A DNA stretch of 64,000 nt from Paenibacillaceae bacterium (lineage in GTDB: Bacteria > Bacillota > Bacilli > Paenibacillales > NBRC-103111). The DNA is taken from assembly GCA_029256185.1 (NCBI GenBank), contig JAQSYI010000050.1, positions 1-64,000 on the forward strand, read 5' to 3'. Each line of letters begins with the position of its first letter. Within the stretch, counting starts at the first letter, position 1. The notes under the pieces were generated by a model, which saw nothing but the letters and a program-made list of their open reading frames with translations, did no database searches and was not told the DNA's origin. Both the position numbers and the translations under genes were made by a program. Below are positions 1 through 9,166 of the stretch, one piece after another.

Positions 1-370
1 AAGAAAGGAGGAAAATCAGCAGAATAACGTCGCAGAGTTCCGTTAGCCTGGCAACATCTCCGTTTTAGCTGTTTTAGCGTCGCTCCGTTCCGTTACACCT
101 TTCCCTCATCGAGCTCCAGGCCTTGATCAAGACGGAAGCTGGACACACGGACCCCCTCCCCTTTGGAAAAATTGCCCAAACCTTGCATTCATTTCGGTCA
201 AGCTACTAGGGCGTGTCTGAAAACTCGCTTGAGGGCATCTTTCCCCGCCTTTTCGCCCCTAGCTTCGTTGCTTTCGCTTGGCCCGGGGTCCCCGGTACGC
301 CTGCGCAAAAGCGTCTTGCCAGAAACGAAAATTCGACTAAATCTGCTCCCCGCAGAGTTTTCATACACAC
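1..370. other. Non-coding stretch at the window start
   Basis: I see no convincing gene here. The first 100 bases contain several loose TCCGTTA/TCCGTTTTAGC words that resemble degenerate arms of the palindromic repeats found at 33, 40 and 59 kb, but no complete palindrome. Positions 206-323 hold one copy of a dispersed repeat that recurs at 58085-58199. The stretch lies beyond the 3' end of the minus-strand response regulator gene. Confidence 0.5.
206..323. repeat. Dispersed 118-bp repeat, copy 1
   Basis: The segment starts CTAGGGCGTGTCTGAAAACT and ends GTCTTGCCAGA. It matches 58085-58199 in the same orientation almost base for base, with most differences in the middle around the GGTACGCCTGC block. 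It encodes nothing recognisable. It could be a non-autonomous mobile element or an insertion-sequence remnant; no transposase accompanies it. Confidence 0.8.
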
Positions 371-1042
371 CTAGACGTATATATCAAAAATCCGAAGATG
401 CGCCAGGACCTGAATGACCTCGCTCATTTTTTTTCGGCCGAACTTTTTCAGTATCCGGTTCACCTGGGTCCGGATCGTAACCTCCTCCACCTGCCGTTCC
501 TCTGCGATTATCCGGTATTTTTTCCCATGATAAATATCCTTCAAAATCTCGTATTCGCTTGGCGTGAGCTTGGACATAATGTTCAGCGTGTAGATGAGAC
601 TGCTTTGCGCATTTTGCAGCCGGGTCAGCTCGGTCAATATTTTGCGGGATACCTCCGGCCTCATCTGCAGTGTATTGCTGTACGCGTTTCTGATGGAGTT
701 GAGCTTCTCAACAATGGAGCTTTTCTTCACTATATAATCTACGGCCCCGGCCCCAAAGGCCTTTAACAGCACCTCGTCGTCCTCCGATATGGTCAACACG
801 ATGATTTTCGTTTCCGGGAAGTCCGCCTTAATCCTCCTGATGGCCTCAATTCCGGCATATTCGGTTTCCATCTGAATGTCCATCAACACAATATCCGGCA
901 GCAGCTTCGCCACCACCTCATAGGCCTCCACGCCGCTTGCAGCCGTCCCCGCAATGCTCATGTCCTGCTCTTTTTCCAATACCATAGCAAAATAATCGCG
1001 GATTTCGGGAATATCATCCACAATCACAATACGGATAGCCAT
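371..1042 (-). CDS. Two-component response regulator, LuxR/NarL-type output
   Basis: Predicted cytoplasmic DNA-binding response regulator of 223 residues. The receiver domain (about 1-120) begins MAIRIVIVDDIPE with the acidic pair, carries the phospho-acceptor Asp in DIVLMDIQM near residue 55, and has the conserved Lys in DYIVKKSS. The C-terminal part (about 155-223) reads LTPSEYEILKDI and continues with a helix-turn-helix (VEEVTIRTQVNRILKKF), as in LuxR-type domains. I chose the ATG at 1042 because AAGGGG lies just upstream and the receiver fold begins there; a longer frame to 1174 would overlap the kinase. It starts 5 bp after the kinase stop, so the two are surely co-transcribed. Its target is probably the upstream sugar transporter operon (inference). 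Confidence 0.9.
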   Translation of the reverse strand: MAIRIVIVDDIPEIRDYFAMVLEKEQDMSIAGTAASGVEAYEVVAKLLPDIVLMDIQMETEYAGIEAIRRIKADFPETKIIVLTISEDDEVLLKAFGAGAVDYIVKKSSIVEKLNSIRNAYSNTLQMRPEVSRKILTELTRLQNAQSSLIYTLNIMSKLTPSEYEILKDIYHGKKYRIIAEERQVEEVTIRTQVNRILKKFGRKKMSEVIQVLAHLRIFDIYV

Positions 1043-1047
1043 ATGCT

Positions 1048-2556
1048 TTACCCCTTCTTGTTCCGTAGTAGTAGAATCTGAAATACGGTTCCTTCCTGCT
1101 CTTTGCTGTCCACAACAATACAGCCAAAATGGGCCTTGATCACCTGAAAGGCATAGGAGAGACCCACTCCCCAATTGGTGCTGCGGGATTTGGTGGTATA
1201 AAAGGACTGAAATATTTTGTACTGATCCGCCTTTTTAATACCGACGCCGTTATCCTTAATCCGGAGAATCGCCCACTCATGCTCTGCGCTGACTTCAATC
1301 TCAATCTTGCCTTCAGCAATCCCGGCCATGAGAATGGAATCCACCGCATTCTGCACAATATTCTGGATGACCTGGGTGATATGATGCATATCAAAGGTGG
1401 ACATCACATCTGCTACCCGGTACCTCTTCTCCATACGGACCGATTCCGGAATATCCATCATGGCCAAAGCCTCTTCTACCGCATCCACCAGATAGCAGGA
1501 GGCGGTCTCCAGGTTGGGGTTTTTCAAGCTGTCCAGCATACGGGTAATACTGTCGAAGGAGTGGTCCGTCACCGTTTGGATCTTTCTTAGCAATTCCTCC
1601 CTGCCCGCGGCATCTCCCGTCTCCTGGGCCTGTTCCGCCAATATATTCACAGTAAACAGCGTATTCTTAAAAGAATGAAACACGCTGCGCATATTATCGC
1701 TTAGCTCAAATTTTTGGCGCCGCAGCAAGACATTCCTGAACAGATCGACCGTATCAAAACCTTTGTACCGGATAACGGCGGCCATCGTCACAATGATCAT
1801 CAGCACCATAGCAAAAGGCACAACCGTGAAGAAATAAGAGGGCATCGTGGATAAATCAGGCAGATCAATCAAGCTTCTCCCGGAAGAGAAGGAATAGATG
1901 CTGCGGAATGGCCCAAAGATGAAAAGCAGCAAGCAGCATACATTTAATACAAAGAAGCTGCATACCAAAGCCAGAATTTGTTTGCGCTTGAGCTGCAGGG
2001 TGGTTTGGCGGTAAAAGTCAACCAGCATGCCCATGGGAAGAAACAGATAAGCGGTAATCCATATGGCATTGACTGCATCCACTATGCGCAGAAGCGTTCC
2101 CAGCCCGGACTGGTTCGAATCAAGGCGCAAGTACAGGTCCAGCCTGACAAGGGGATCATTGTACCAGATATAGAAGACCGGCAAGGCTGCCAGCAGCAAA
2201 ACCATGGCCGCTTCACGAAGATTAAAGCGCTTACGATAAGGAAAGACAAACTGCCGGGCAAACAGGACCATGAAGAACAGGAACAGCGCAACTCCAATGT
2301 TGATCAAACGGAGAATGGTATCCATCCTGATTTTCATCCTGCTGATGGACAGGAACATCTCGTAATCCAGTTGGAACAGAATGTTGGCCGGATACGGATA
2401 CTTCCCCATACGCGCCACATACATCATCGAGAAGAAAATGGCGGCCTCCAGGAAGAACACAGAAAACAGCAAATACCACGTATACCGGCAAGTCGATTTT
2501 CGAATGAGAATGGTAAAAACAAATACAGACAGCGCCAATATGATGTAATTCACCAT
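1048..2556 (-). CDS. Membrane sensor histidine kinase
   Basis: Protein of 502 residues with an N-terminal half of about seven hydrophobic segments (roughly residues 1-260) and a cytoplasmic kinase core. The probable phospho-acceptor His is in VFHSFKNTLF near residue 290. The ATPase domain shows an N box (NIVQNAVDS), G1 (DNGVGIKK), F box (FQSFYTTKS) and G2 (GVGLSYAF). A GGGAGGG ribosome site precedes the ATG. It sits directly upstream of the response regulator gene, its likely partner. A terminator-like hairpin separates it from the permease gene at 2746, so it may have its own promoter. The signal sensed is unknown; the multi-pass N-terminus suggests a membrane-embedded or small-molecule cue. 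Confidence 0.9.
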   Translation of the reverse strand: MVNYIILALSVFVFTILIRKSTCRYTWYLLFSVFFLEAAIFFSMMYVARMGKYPYPANILFQLDYEMFLSISRMKIRMDTILRLINIGVALFLFFMVLFARQFVFPYRKRFNLREAAMVLLLAALPVFYIWYNDPLVRLDLYLRLDSNQSGLGTLLRIVDAVNAIWITAYLFLPMGMLVDFYRQTTLQLKRKQILALVCSFFVLNVCCLLLFIFGPFRSIYSFSSGRSLIDLPDLSTMPSYFFTVVPFAMVLMIIVTMAAVIRYKGFDTVDLFRNVLLRRQKFELSDNMRSVFHSFKNTLFTVNILAEQAQETGDAAGREELLRKIQTVTDHSFDSITRMLDSLKNPNLETASCYLVDAVEEALAMMDIPESVRMEKRYRVADVMSTFDMHHITQVIQNIVQNAVDSILMAGIAEGKIEIEVSAEHEWAILRIKDNGVGIKKADQYKIFQSFYTTKSRSTNWGVGLSYAFQVIKAHFGCIVVDSKEQEGTVFQILLLRNKKG

Positions 2557-2613
2557 GTCCCTCCCGCCACCCTTAATGCCTACATTCTAACATATCAATT
2601 CCCGCATGTATCT

Positions 2614-2661
2614 CAAAAAATAATAGGCAAGCCCCTGCTGCTTCATGAGCACAGGGGCTTG
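2614..2661 (-). terminator. Rho-independent terminator after the module A permease
   Basis: A perfect 10-bp stem (CAAGCCCCTG at 2628-2637 with CAGGGGCTTG at 2652-2661) is followed on the minus strand by a T-rich run (CCTATTATTTTTT). It lies between the permease stop at 2746 and the kinase start at 2556 and should end the transporter transcript or attenuate it into the kinase pair. Confidence 0.85.
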
Positions 2662-2745
2662 TAAACGGTCTGCAGTTGATCAACCATGAACGGACCATTG
2701 CTGGAACAGCGCCATCTTAACCCGGCAGGAGAGCATCCCTGCCGC

Positions 2746-3678
2746 CTACCCTTTGACAGAGCCGATCATGATCCCTTTGACAAAATACTTTTGGATAAAG
2801 GGATAGATCAACAGGATCGGTGCGGTTGCCACAACGATCAACGAGTATTTCAGCAAATCGGCCATGCCCTGCATGATCGAGGCGGTTTCGGGATCGGTGA
2901 AATCGGAGGCGTTCATTTGGTTCATGACCAGGATTTCACGCAGAAACACCTGCAGCGGATAAAGGTTCTTGTCCGTCAAATAAATAAAGGCCGAGAAATA
3001 AGAATTCCAGTGCCCTACGGCGTATTGCAGCGTCATGACCGCAATAACGGCTTTGGAGAGCGGCAGCACAAACTGGAAAAAATATCGCGCATCGCTGCAG
3101 CCGTCCACCTTTGCCGCTTCCAGCATCTCATGGGGAATCGTGCTCTGGATAAACGTCCGGGCAATAATCATCTGATAGACACTGAAGGCGCCGGGAATCA
3201 ACAAGGCCCACACCGTATTAAGCATGTGGAGATCGCGTACGAGCAGATATCCCGGAATCATCCCGCCGCTGAAGTACATGGTAAATACGAAAATGCCCAT
3301 AAAGGTGTTGCGCCCGGGCAGTTCTCTGCGCGAAAGCGGGTAAGCGCAGAGAAGCGTCATGGACACGTTGATCAAGGTGCCGGCCACAGTGTAAAAAATC
3401 GTATTCCGGTAGCCGATAAACACGCGTGAGTTATCGAACACCCGCTTGTAGCCCTCCAGTGAAAATTCCACCGGCCAGAATATAACCTTGCCGGCGGACA
3501 CGGCCTGGCCGGAGGATAAGGATGAGGACAGAATATAGATCAGCGGGTACAAAACCGTCAGAGTCAACAAAATAACGACAATATAAATGGCTGCATACAG
3601 CATCCGGTCTTCACGCGGCATCCTGATCTTACGGGGTGAATGGCTGGCGGACATGGTTCCGGTTGCGGCCTTGGACAT
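2746..3678 (-). CDS. Carbohydrate ABC transporter permease, YtcP/LplC-like
   Basis: Inner-membrane permease of 310 residues with about six membrane helices; the first is near residues 27-50. The cytoplasmic EAA loop that docks the ATPase reads LEAAKVDGCSDARYFFQF, followed by VLPLSKAV, the pattern of CUT1 family MalG-like subunits. The ATG at 3678 has AAAGGAGGAG upstream. It lies 15 bp after the partner permease and after the binding protein, so it is the third gene of a sugar-uptake operon. No ATPase gene accompanies it; such systems usually share an MsmX-type ATPase (known for the family, inferred here). The substrate is probably an oligosaccharide, perhaps released by the GH39-like enzyme encoded divergently. 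Confidence 0.92.
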   Translation of the reverse strand: MSKAATGTMSASHSPRKIRMPREDRMLYAAIYIVVILLTLTVLYPLIYILSSSLSSGQAVSAGKVIFWPVEFSLEGYKRVFDNSRVFIGYRNTIFYTVAGTLINVSMTLLCAYPLSRRELPGRNTFMGIFVFTMYFSGGMIPGYLLVRDLHMLNTVWALLIPGAFSVYQMIIARTFIQSTIPHEMLEAAKVDGCSDARYFFQFVLPLSKAVIAVMTLQYAVGHWNSYFSAFIYLTDKNLYPLQVFLREILVMNQMNASDFTDPETASIMQGMADLLKYSLIVVATAPILLIYPFIQKYFVKGIMIGSVKG

Positions 3679-3693
3679 TGCTGTTCTCCTCCT

Positions 3694-4656
3694 TTACCAT
3701 AAGCTGGTCTCGCTGACCTTGCGCGCAATCCTGTTGACGCTTACCAGCAGGATCAAATTGATGATGCTGTTGAATAAGCCTACTGCGGTGGAAAAGGCAT
3801 AGTCCGAGTTCCCGCCTCCGCCCAAGCTGCGCTTGTACACAAAAGTGGAGATGACCTCGCTTACCCGCAAATTCATATCGTTTTGCATGAGAAAGATTTT
3901 CTCAAAGCCCACACCAAGCAGATTGCCGACCGACAGAATCAGCATGATAATAATGGTCGGCATGATGGCGGGAATATCCACATGGATAATCCGCCCCAAC
4001 CGTGACGCCCCGTCAATCTGTGCAGACTCATGCAAATCGGAGCTTACCGAAGAGAGGGCCGCCAGGTAAAGAATGGACCCCCAACCGAAGCCCTGCCAGA
4101 CACCGGAGATGATATACATGGGCATGAAAGCGTTGGGGTCGGCAAACAAATCGGGAGGCACCGCTCCTGTAAACAGGCTGGACAGATAGCCATACAGGCC
4201 CACGCGGGGGTGGAATATTTGCTTGAGCATCCCTACCAGCACAACCATGGAAATAAAATGCGGCATGTAGGTGATCGTCTGAATGGTTTTTTTGAAGCCC
4301 GTTTTGTTGATGCAATTCAGCATCAGAGCAAAGATGATGGGGACCGGGAAGCCCACCACTGTGCTGACAATCGATATCCAGATGGTATTGACCATGACCC
4401 GTTCAAACATGTAGCTTGAGAAGAATCTTCTAAAGTTTTCCAGACCGATCCAGGGACTTCCCCAGATGCCCAGGGAGTAATTAAACTTCTTGAAGGCCAA
4501 CTGCACGCCGGCCATGGGATAGTAAGCGAATACGGCAATATAAATGAGCGGCAGCAGCAAAAACAAGTACAATTGCCAATGTTTTCGCAAAGCGGATGAA
4601 ACGGATGCCCCCGGCACCCTGCGGCGCTTTACGGCCGTCTGATTTGCGCCAGTCAT
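3694..4656 (-). CDS. Carbohydrate ABC transporter permease, LplB/YteP-like
   Basis: Permease of 320 residues, the MalF-like partner of the downstream subunit. A basic N-terminal tail (about 1-25) is followed by six predicted helices, the first around YLFLLLPLIYIAVFAYYP. The EAA loop reads LHESAQIDGASRLGRI followed by DIPAIMPT. Start ATG at 4656 has AAAGAGGTG upstream. The gene is second in the operon, separated from the binding-protein gene by a GC-rich hairpin at 4706-4725 that could lower permease expression relative to the binding protein. Confidence 0.92.
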   Translation of the reverse strand: MTGANQTAVKRRRVPGASVSSALRKHWQLYLFLLLPLIYIAVFAYYPMAGVQLAFKKFNYSLGIWGSPWIGLENFRRFFSSYMFERVMVNTIWISIVSTVVGFPVPIIFALMLNCINKTGFKKTIQTITYMPHFISMVVLVGMLKQIFHPRVGLYGYLSSLFTGAVPPDLFADPNAFMPMYIISGVWQGFGWGSILYLAALSSVSSDLHESAQIDGASRLGRIIHVDIPAIMPTIIIMLILSVGNLLGVGFEKIFLMQNDMNLRVSEVISTFVYKRSLGGGGNSDYAFSTAVGLFNSIINLILLVSVNRIARKVSETSLW

Positions 4657-4705
4657 GTGGTCACCTCTTTCTCATAAGACTCTCCCGTCGGGGACACAAA
4701 AGACA

Positions 4706-4725
4706 GGGCGGGCCGCAGCCCGCCC
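4706..4725 (-). terminator. GC-rich intercistronic hairpin between binding protein and permeases
   Basis: Perfect 8-bp stem GGGCGGGC (4706-4713) with GCCCGCCC (4718-4725) and a 4-base loop, followed on the minus strand by TGTCTTTTG. It sits just after the binding-protein stop. It may be a partial terminator or a 3'-end stabiliser giving more binding protein than permease. Confidence 0.75.
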
Positions 4726-4752
4726 GCTTTTTGGTGAAAGCCGGTTTGACGC

Positions 4753-6483
4753 TTACTTGAACATGCGGTCATAGCTGGATTGCACGGCATTCAGCACTTC
4801 TTTAAGCCCCATGCTGTTCATGGTCTGGACGTAGGCATCCCATTCGGTGTCGAGATTCATGTCACTCATTACAAAGCGGGTAAAGCTCTCGTTCACATAC
4901 GTTTCGATCGGCGCCCAAATATCCTGCATGATTTCATTTTCCTTCTCGTTGTACACCAATTTTGAAATTGTGGTGCCGCGTACAGCAAGAGGCTCAGCCT
5001 CCTTAACAAGGTTGGCGACGATTTCATTGATGATGTAATCGGCGTTTGCGGGATCATTGGGCATAGTGGCTGTCCGTTCGGCAAAGGAAGCATTGTTCGT
5101 ATACGCCCCTACGCCTCCCCAATACGTATTTTGCAAGCTGCCCCACTTATTGACGGTCTGCATGACGGGATCTTTGGCGTTATACAGATTGACTTCTTTG
5201 GCGGGATCCATGGCGCGCCAGTCCTGCCCCTCGAATCCGTAACGGTTGATGAAGGAAACCTCCGAAGATGCCAGGTAGTCAGCGAACAGGAAGGCGGCTT
5301 CCGGATATTTGCAATTTTTTGTAATCAGGAAAGTAGGAAACGGCGTAGGCGGCCAATAGGTTTGATGGCGTTTTCCATCAGGGCCGGCCAAGGCGACGGC
5401 ATAAACGCCATAGGTTGGCCACAATTCCCGCGGCAGATTGGAATAGCTCGAACGCCCATAGGCTCCTACAAGATGCGGTGAGGAGGTAATCATCGCCGTC
5501 ATCTGCGCCTGGTCTTGCGTAAAGAAGCTGGGATCAAGCAGCTTGTCGTCAACCAGTCCTTTGATATAACGGATTCCTTGGCGATATTCCTCTTTGTTGT
5601 AAGTAAATTCGATCTTCCCCTCGCGGTTGATCCAGGGATCTGTTCCGTTGCTGCCCAAAAAAGGTGTGAGGAACGCTCCTTTTATCTGATACAATTGGCC
5701 GATAAAGCCGGTCAGCGGAATTTCGTCCTTGGAATTGCCGTTGCCGTTCATATCGTTATCGCGAACTGCCTCCAGATAAGCGCGCATCCCCTCAAGGGTT
5801 GTCGGCTTCTTCATGTTCAGTTTATCCAGCCATTCCTTATAGATCAGCATCCGGCCGCCCCCCACCTGATTGCCAACCTCCTCGCCATAAGAGGGAACGG
5901 CATAAATGTTTCCGTCTGTTGATGCGGAAAGAGTCAGCATGGTGGAGTAGTCCATATACCGGGCTTCTTCATAGGCACTCCGAAGATGATAAGCCAGCTT
6001 GTCGAAATACTTGTTAAGCGGCACAATCATGCCCGCCTGACCCCAATTGGAAACGGCAGTGGATGAAAAGTTGCCGGCCGGTCCACCCAGCATCAGAATG
6101 TCCGGCAGATCTGCGCCGCCGGCGGCTCCCATCAGGTCAACCTTGGTGACATACTCGTCTAACGGGTATTCCTCGAATACGAGCTCAATATTGGTCTTTT
6201 TCTCCAAAAAACGGGTTACTTCATTGGTCTTATAGTCCTTGATAACCGGAACGGTAGGCACACCCACGCGCAGGGTGATCTTTTCTTTTACAATGGGAAA
6301 GGTTCCCGGGTCATTATAATAGTTGGCCGAAGACTCCGGCCTGGCAGATGCCTGCGATTCCGCAGGCGGGACGGTGTTGTTCCCATTTTGCTCGCAGCCC
6401 GTTAATACGGCGGCCAGCAGCACTGATGCAACTAATGAAACCGAAAGAAGACGTTTGCCCATAAATTGGTAAGGTATATTCAT
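4753..6483 (-). CDS. Extracellular solute-binding lipoprotein, LplA-like
   Basis: Sugar-binding lipoprotein of 576 residues tethered to the outer face of the membrane. The signal peptide (about 1-30) ends in a lipobox, VLTGCEQN, and a Ser/Ala-rich linker follows. The mature part has the large two-lobe CUT1 binding-protein layout typical of LplA/YtcQ proteins, with ITLRVGVPTVP near its start. An upstream in-frame ATG at 6714 would add a non-signal leader, so I chose 6483, which has AAAGGGGGAG. This is the first gene of the module A operon. A TATAAT box on the minus strand at 6670-6675 without a good -35 suggests an activated promoter, perhaps served by the divergent AraC-type regulator. Confidence 0.92.
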   Translation of the reverse strand: MNIPYQFMGKRLLSVSLVASVLLAAVLTGCEQNGNNTVPPAESQASARPESSANYYNDPGTFPIVKEKITLRVGVPTVPVIKDYKTNEVTRFLEKKTNIELVFEEYPLDEYVTKVDLMGAAGGADLPDILMLGGPAGNFSSTAVSNWGQAGMIVPLNKYFDKLAYHLRSAYEEARYMDYSTMLTLSASTDGNIYAVPSYGEEVGNQVGGGRMLIYKEWLDKLNMKKPTTLEGMRAYLEAVRDNDMNGNGNSKDEIPLTGFIGQLYQIKGAFLTPFLGSNGTDPWINREGKIEFTYNKEEYRQGIRYIKGLVDDKLLDPSFFTQDQAQMTAMITSSPHLVGAYGRSSYSNLPRELWPTYGVYAVALAGPDGKRHQTYWPPTPFPTFLITKNCKYPEAAFLFADYLASSEVSFINRYGFEGQDWRAMDPAKEVNLYNAKDPVMQTVNKWGSLQNTYWGGVGAYTNNASFAERTATMPNDPANADYIINEIVANLVKEAEPLAVRGTTISKLVYNEKENEIMQDIWAPIETYVNESFTRFVMSDMNLDTEWDAYVQTMNSMGLKEVLNAVQSSYDRMFK

Positions 6484-6840
6484 TCTGGCTCCCCCTTTAA
6501 TATAGAGTCCTTTCGTTTGCCGTCTATCTCCATTGTGGCCGTGCCGGGTTATCTTGCTATATAACATTCCCCCCGTCAAATAATGGACCGGATGAACCAG
6601 TCCGGCCGAGCTTGGACTTCCCCGCCTTCCGCCCACACCAAATGCTAAGGTATAACCCGGAGAGAGGCAATTATACAAAATCCTTTGCCGTGTTGCGTAT
6701 TGCTGACAAGCCACAACGAATGATGCATTCTCGTTTAACCGTGTTGCATTTTCCGGGAAGGCGTTTATTACGCCACCTGATCCTGTTATAATAGCAAACG
6801 TTCTGAGGCGTTTTTATAGAGAAAAGGGGGGCCGCAAGCC
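6484..6840. promoter_or_regulatory. Divergent control region, module A operon / AraC-type regulator
   Basis: On the plus strand TTTATT (6764-6769), 17 bp and TATAAT (6787-6792) form a likely promoter for the regulator gene. The inverted repeat GGCGT-N5-ACGCC (6760-6774) overlaps its -35 and is a possible operator. On the minus strand TATAAT (6670-6675) lacks a good -35, which fits activator dependence. No small gene is convincing here. Confidence 0.55.
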
Positions 6841-9114
6841 ATGACTATCTTAAAACGACGCGTATTATTCGGCAAGTGCATCTCCGCCGCATGGCAGCAA
6901 TTTTTTGTCCTCTACATCTCCTTGCTGGTTATATTTCTGCTGCTGTTCGCAGGCTTTGTAAACTTGACGGGGAGCATCCTGACCAATCAAGCTGCCCAAA
7001 CGGCTAAGGAAATGCTGCAAAAGGGCATGCTTAGGCTGGACATCACGCTCTCTTCTTACAAAACAGCCGGTCTTTCGTTATCTGATCATATTTTGTTGGG
7101 CGGCATTCCGGCCGATCAACTCCAAAGCATGGACTTCAAATATTACCGGGCCATCGAATCCCAGAAGATATTTGCAAACGCTACCATCAATCTGCCCGAT
7201 AAAACAACCGCCGGCATGATATTCAAAAATGGCGCCGCACTGGTAGGGACCCGTTTTTTCACCAATACGGGCATGCTGTACGAGAAGTTTTTGACAGTCG
7301 AAGGTTTGGTCTCGTTCAAAAGCTGGGAGGATTTTCTCCATGAAGGCCGGGGGGGACGCCTGCTGCCGACGCACAATTATTATTATGACGGGCGTGACTA
7401 TCGCGCCCTGACTTATGCGCTGCCGCTGCCGCTCAATAGCGCTCGTGCAAACAGTGTCTTCTTCATCACCGTTCAAGAACGGGATCTGCTCAATATGCTG
7501 CTGCCCTCTGATTGCCCGGCTTACCGGCAAATCGCCTTGTATGACCAGAACGGCCGGCTATTATTCTCTCAAGGGGAGGCCGTCACCGCAAGCGACGATA
7601 TATGGTTGACGATTAAAGGTACAGGCGGCCTGCGCGCAGAGATTGCACTTGATCATCAAGCCTTCACCGCTCAATTGGCGCCTTTTCGCTACTTTGTGAT
7701 CCTGTTCATGGGCATTTATCTGTTGGTCGGGATTCTGGCCGCCTGGTGGACCGCTCACCGCAGCAGCGGGCCCATCATCCGGCTCATGCAGATGGCGGCC
7801 GGCGAGCCGCCTCCCGTCAAGGACTCAACCAAGGGCATGACCTGCGAGTACCGTTACATCCACGATGTACTGCAGCAGCACGGCATGGCGCTGGAGGTCT
7901 ACAAGGACGAGCTGGCGGTGCAGACCGGGCAGATGCGCCATTACATTATGGTTTCCTTACTGGAGGGCATGGTGGATGCATCGGAGAGCGAAAAGCTGGC
8001 CAAGGAGCATTTCCGCGATTTCTGGCCGACTGGCCAGGAGCCGTTCTTTATGCTGCTGATCCATATGGAGCGGCGGGAAGAGGCGGACGGTCTATCGACT
8101 GCCACGTTTGTTCAGTCACTGCTGCGCGACTGTCTTCCTGCCAATAGCCTGCTTTACAACCTCCACACACATGAAGCTATCGCACTTGTCAAAGGGGAGG
8201 CGGATCGCGCCGCTGTTGCCGCCGGGACTGAAGCAGCGCTGAGCAAGCTGCCGGGAGGCGGATTTCGCATCGCCGCAAGTGGGATCTGTGAAGGATTGCG
8301 CGATATCCGTGATACCTATATGCTCCTGCAGCACCGGCTGCGGCTTTCGAACCGCGGGGAAACGGTTATTTTCCGGGACGAGGACGGGGAGAAAGACGGG
8401 CAGGCCTGTGCCGGACAGCCGCTTCGGCATGAGGAGAAGCATCGGGGGAGTCTGCCGCCAATCAGCAGCAATTCGGTGTACCGCCTGATGATGAACGGCC
8501 AGGGCGACGCACTGGCTGCCCTGCTGGGGGAATGCGAGCTCTACATTACCCGTGTGCGGCCGGAGGCGGAGAATACGCTGTGCTATGTATATTATGCCTG
8601 CACCGGAGCCGTCGATGAATTGGCGGCCAAGCTGCCCGGCCTGAGGAGCCTGCGCATGCCGGCCTACAGCATCCGGTCCGACATTGCCATCTTGTTTGCC
8701 GAGCTGCGGGAGATGCTGCTGGAAGGATGCCGTTATGTAAATGAATATTATAGCCAATTCCAGTCGGCGCCCGCTCAACAGGTCATGAAGTTTATTGACG
8801 ATAATATCGGCAACCATGAGCTATACGCCAAAATGGTGACCCATCAGTTCAGTATTAGCGAGAACGCTCTGCAGCAAATTGCGCGTGAAGTCAGCGGACA
8901 AAGCTTCTTTGGCTACGTGGAGCAGGCACGCATGCAAAAAGCGCTGGCTCTTGTTCGTGAAACCGCTATGCCCATCAGCCAGATTTATCAGGAATGCGGG
9001 TACATCACAAGGACAACGTTCTTTCGGGCGTTTCAACGCAACTTCGGTATGAGTCCCAGAAAGATGCGGGAAGGCGGAGAAGACGGGGAGCGGAAGGGGG
9101 GTGAGGGCGTATAA
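6841..9114 (+). CDS. Membrane-anchored AraC-family sensor/regulator, YesN-like
   Basis: Protein of 757 residues: membrane helix near residues 18-42, extracellular sensory region to about 280, second helix near 283-305 (YFVILFMGIYLLVGIL), a long cytoplasmic linker, and a C-terminal AraC DNA-binding domain (about 655-750) containing SISENALQQIAREV and the typical second helix-turn-helix ending TTFFRAFQRNFGMSPRKMR. The start has AAAAGGGGGG upstream. The architecture suggests that an outside signal, or contact with the binding protein, is converted into DNA binding. Its position divergent from the module A transporter and 52 bp upstream of the glycosidase makes both likely targets (inference). 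Confidence 0.9.
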   Translation: MTILKRRVLFGKCISAAWQQFFVLYISLLVIFLLLFAGFVNLTGSILTNQAAQTAKEMLQKGMLRLDITLSSYKTAGLSLSDHILLGGIPADQLQSMDFKYYRAIESQKIFANATINLPDKTTAGMIFKNGAALVGTRFFTNTGMLYEKFLTVEGLVSFKSWEDFLHEGRGGRLLPTHNYYYDGRDYRALTYALPLPLNSARANSVFFITVQERDLLNMLLPSDCPAYRQIALYDQNGRLLFSQGEAVTASDDIWLTIKGTGGLRAEIALDHQAFTAQLAPFRYFVILFMGIYLLVGILAAWWTAHRSSGPIIRLMQMAAGEPPPVKDSTKGMTCEYRYIHDVLQQHGMALEVYKDELAVQTGQMRHYIMVSLLEGMVDASESEKLAKEHFRDFWPTGQEPFFMLLIHMERREEADGLSTATFVQSLLRDCLPANSLLYNLHTHEAIALVKGEADRAAVAAGTEAALSKLPGGGFRIAASGICEGLRDIRDTYMLLQHRLRLSNRGETVIFRDEDGEKDGQACAGQPLRHEEKHRGSLPPISSNSVYRLMMNGQGDALAALLGECELYITRVRPEAENTLCYVYYACTGAVDELAAKLPGLRSLRMPAYSIRSDIAILFAELREMLLEGCRYVNEYYSQFQSAPAQQVMKFIDDNIGNHELYAKMVTHQFSISENALQQIAREVSGQSFFGYVEQARMQKALALVRETAMPISQIYQECGYITRTTFFRAFQRNFGMSPRKMREGGEDGERKGGEGV

Positions 9115-9166
9115 AGCTAAACCTGAGCAATGCTTGGGAGGAATAGAACATGAGGAGGCTGAAGGA

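Noticed and set aside
1..110. A fourth palindrome array at the window start
   Set aside because: TCCGTTA words recur, but no two form a palindrome and the spacing does not fit; at most a decayed relative.
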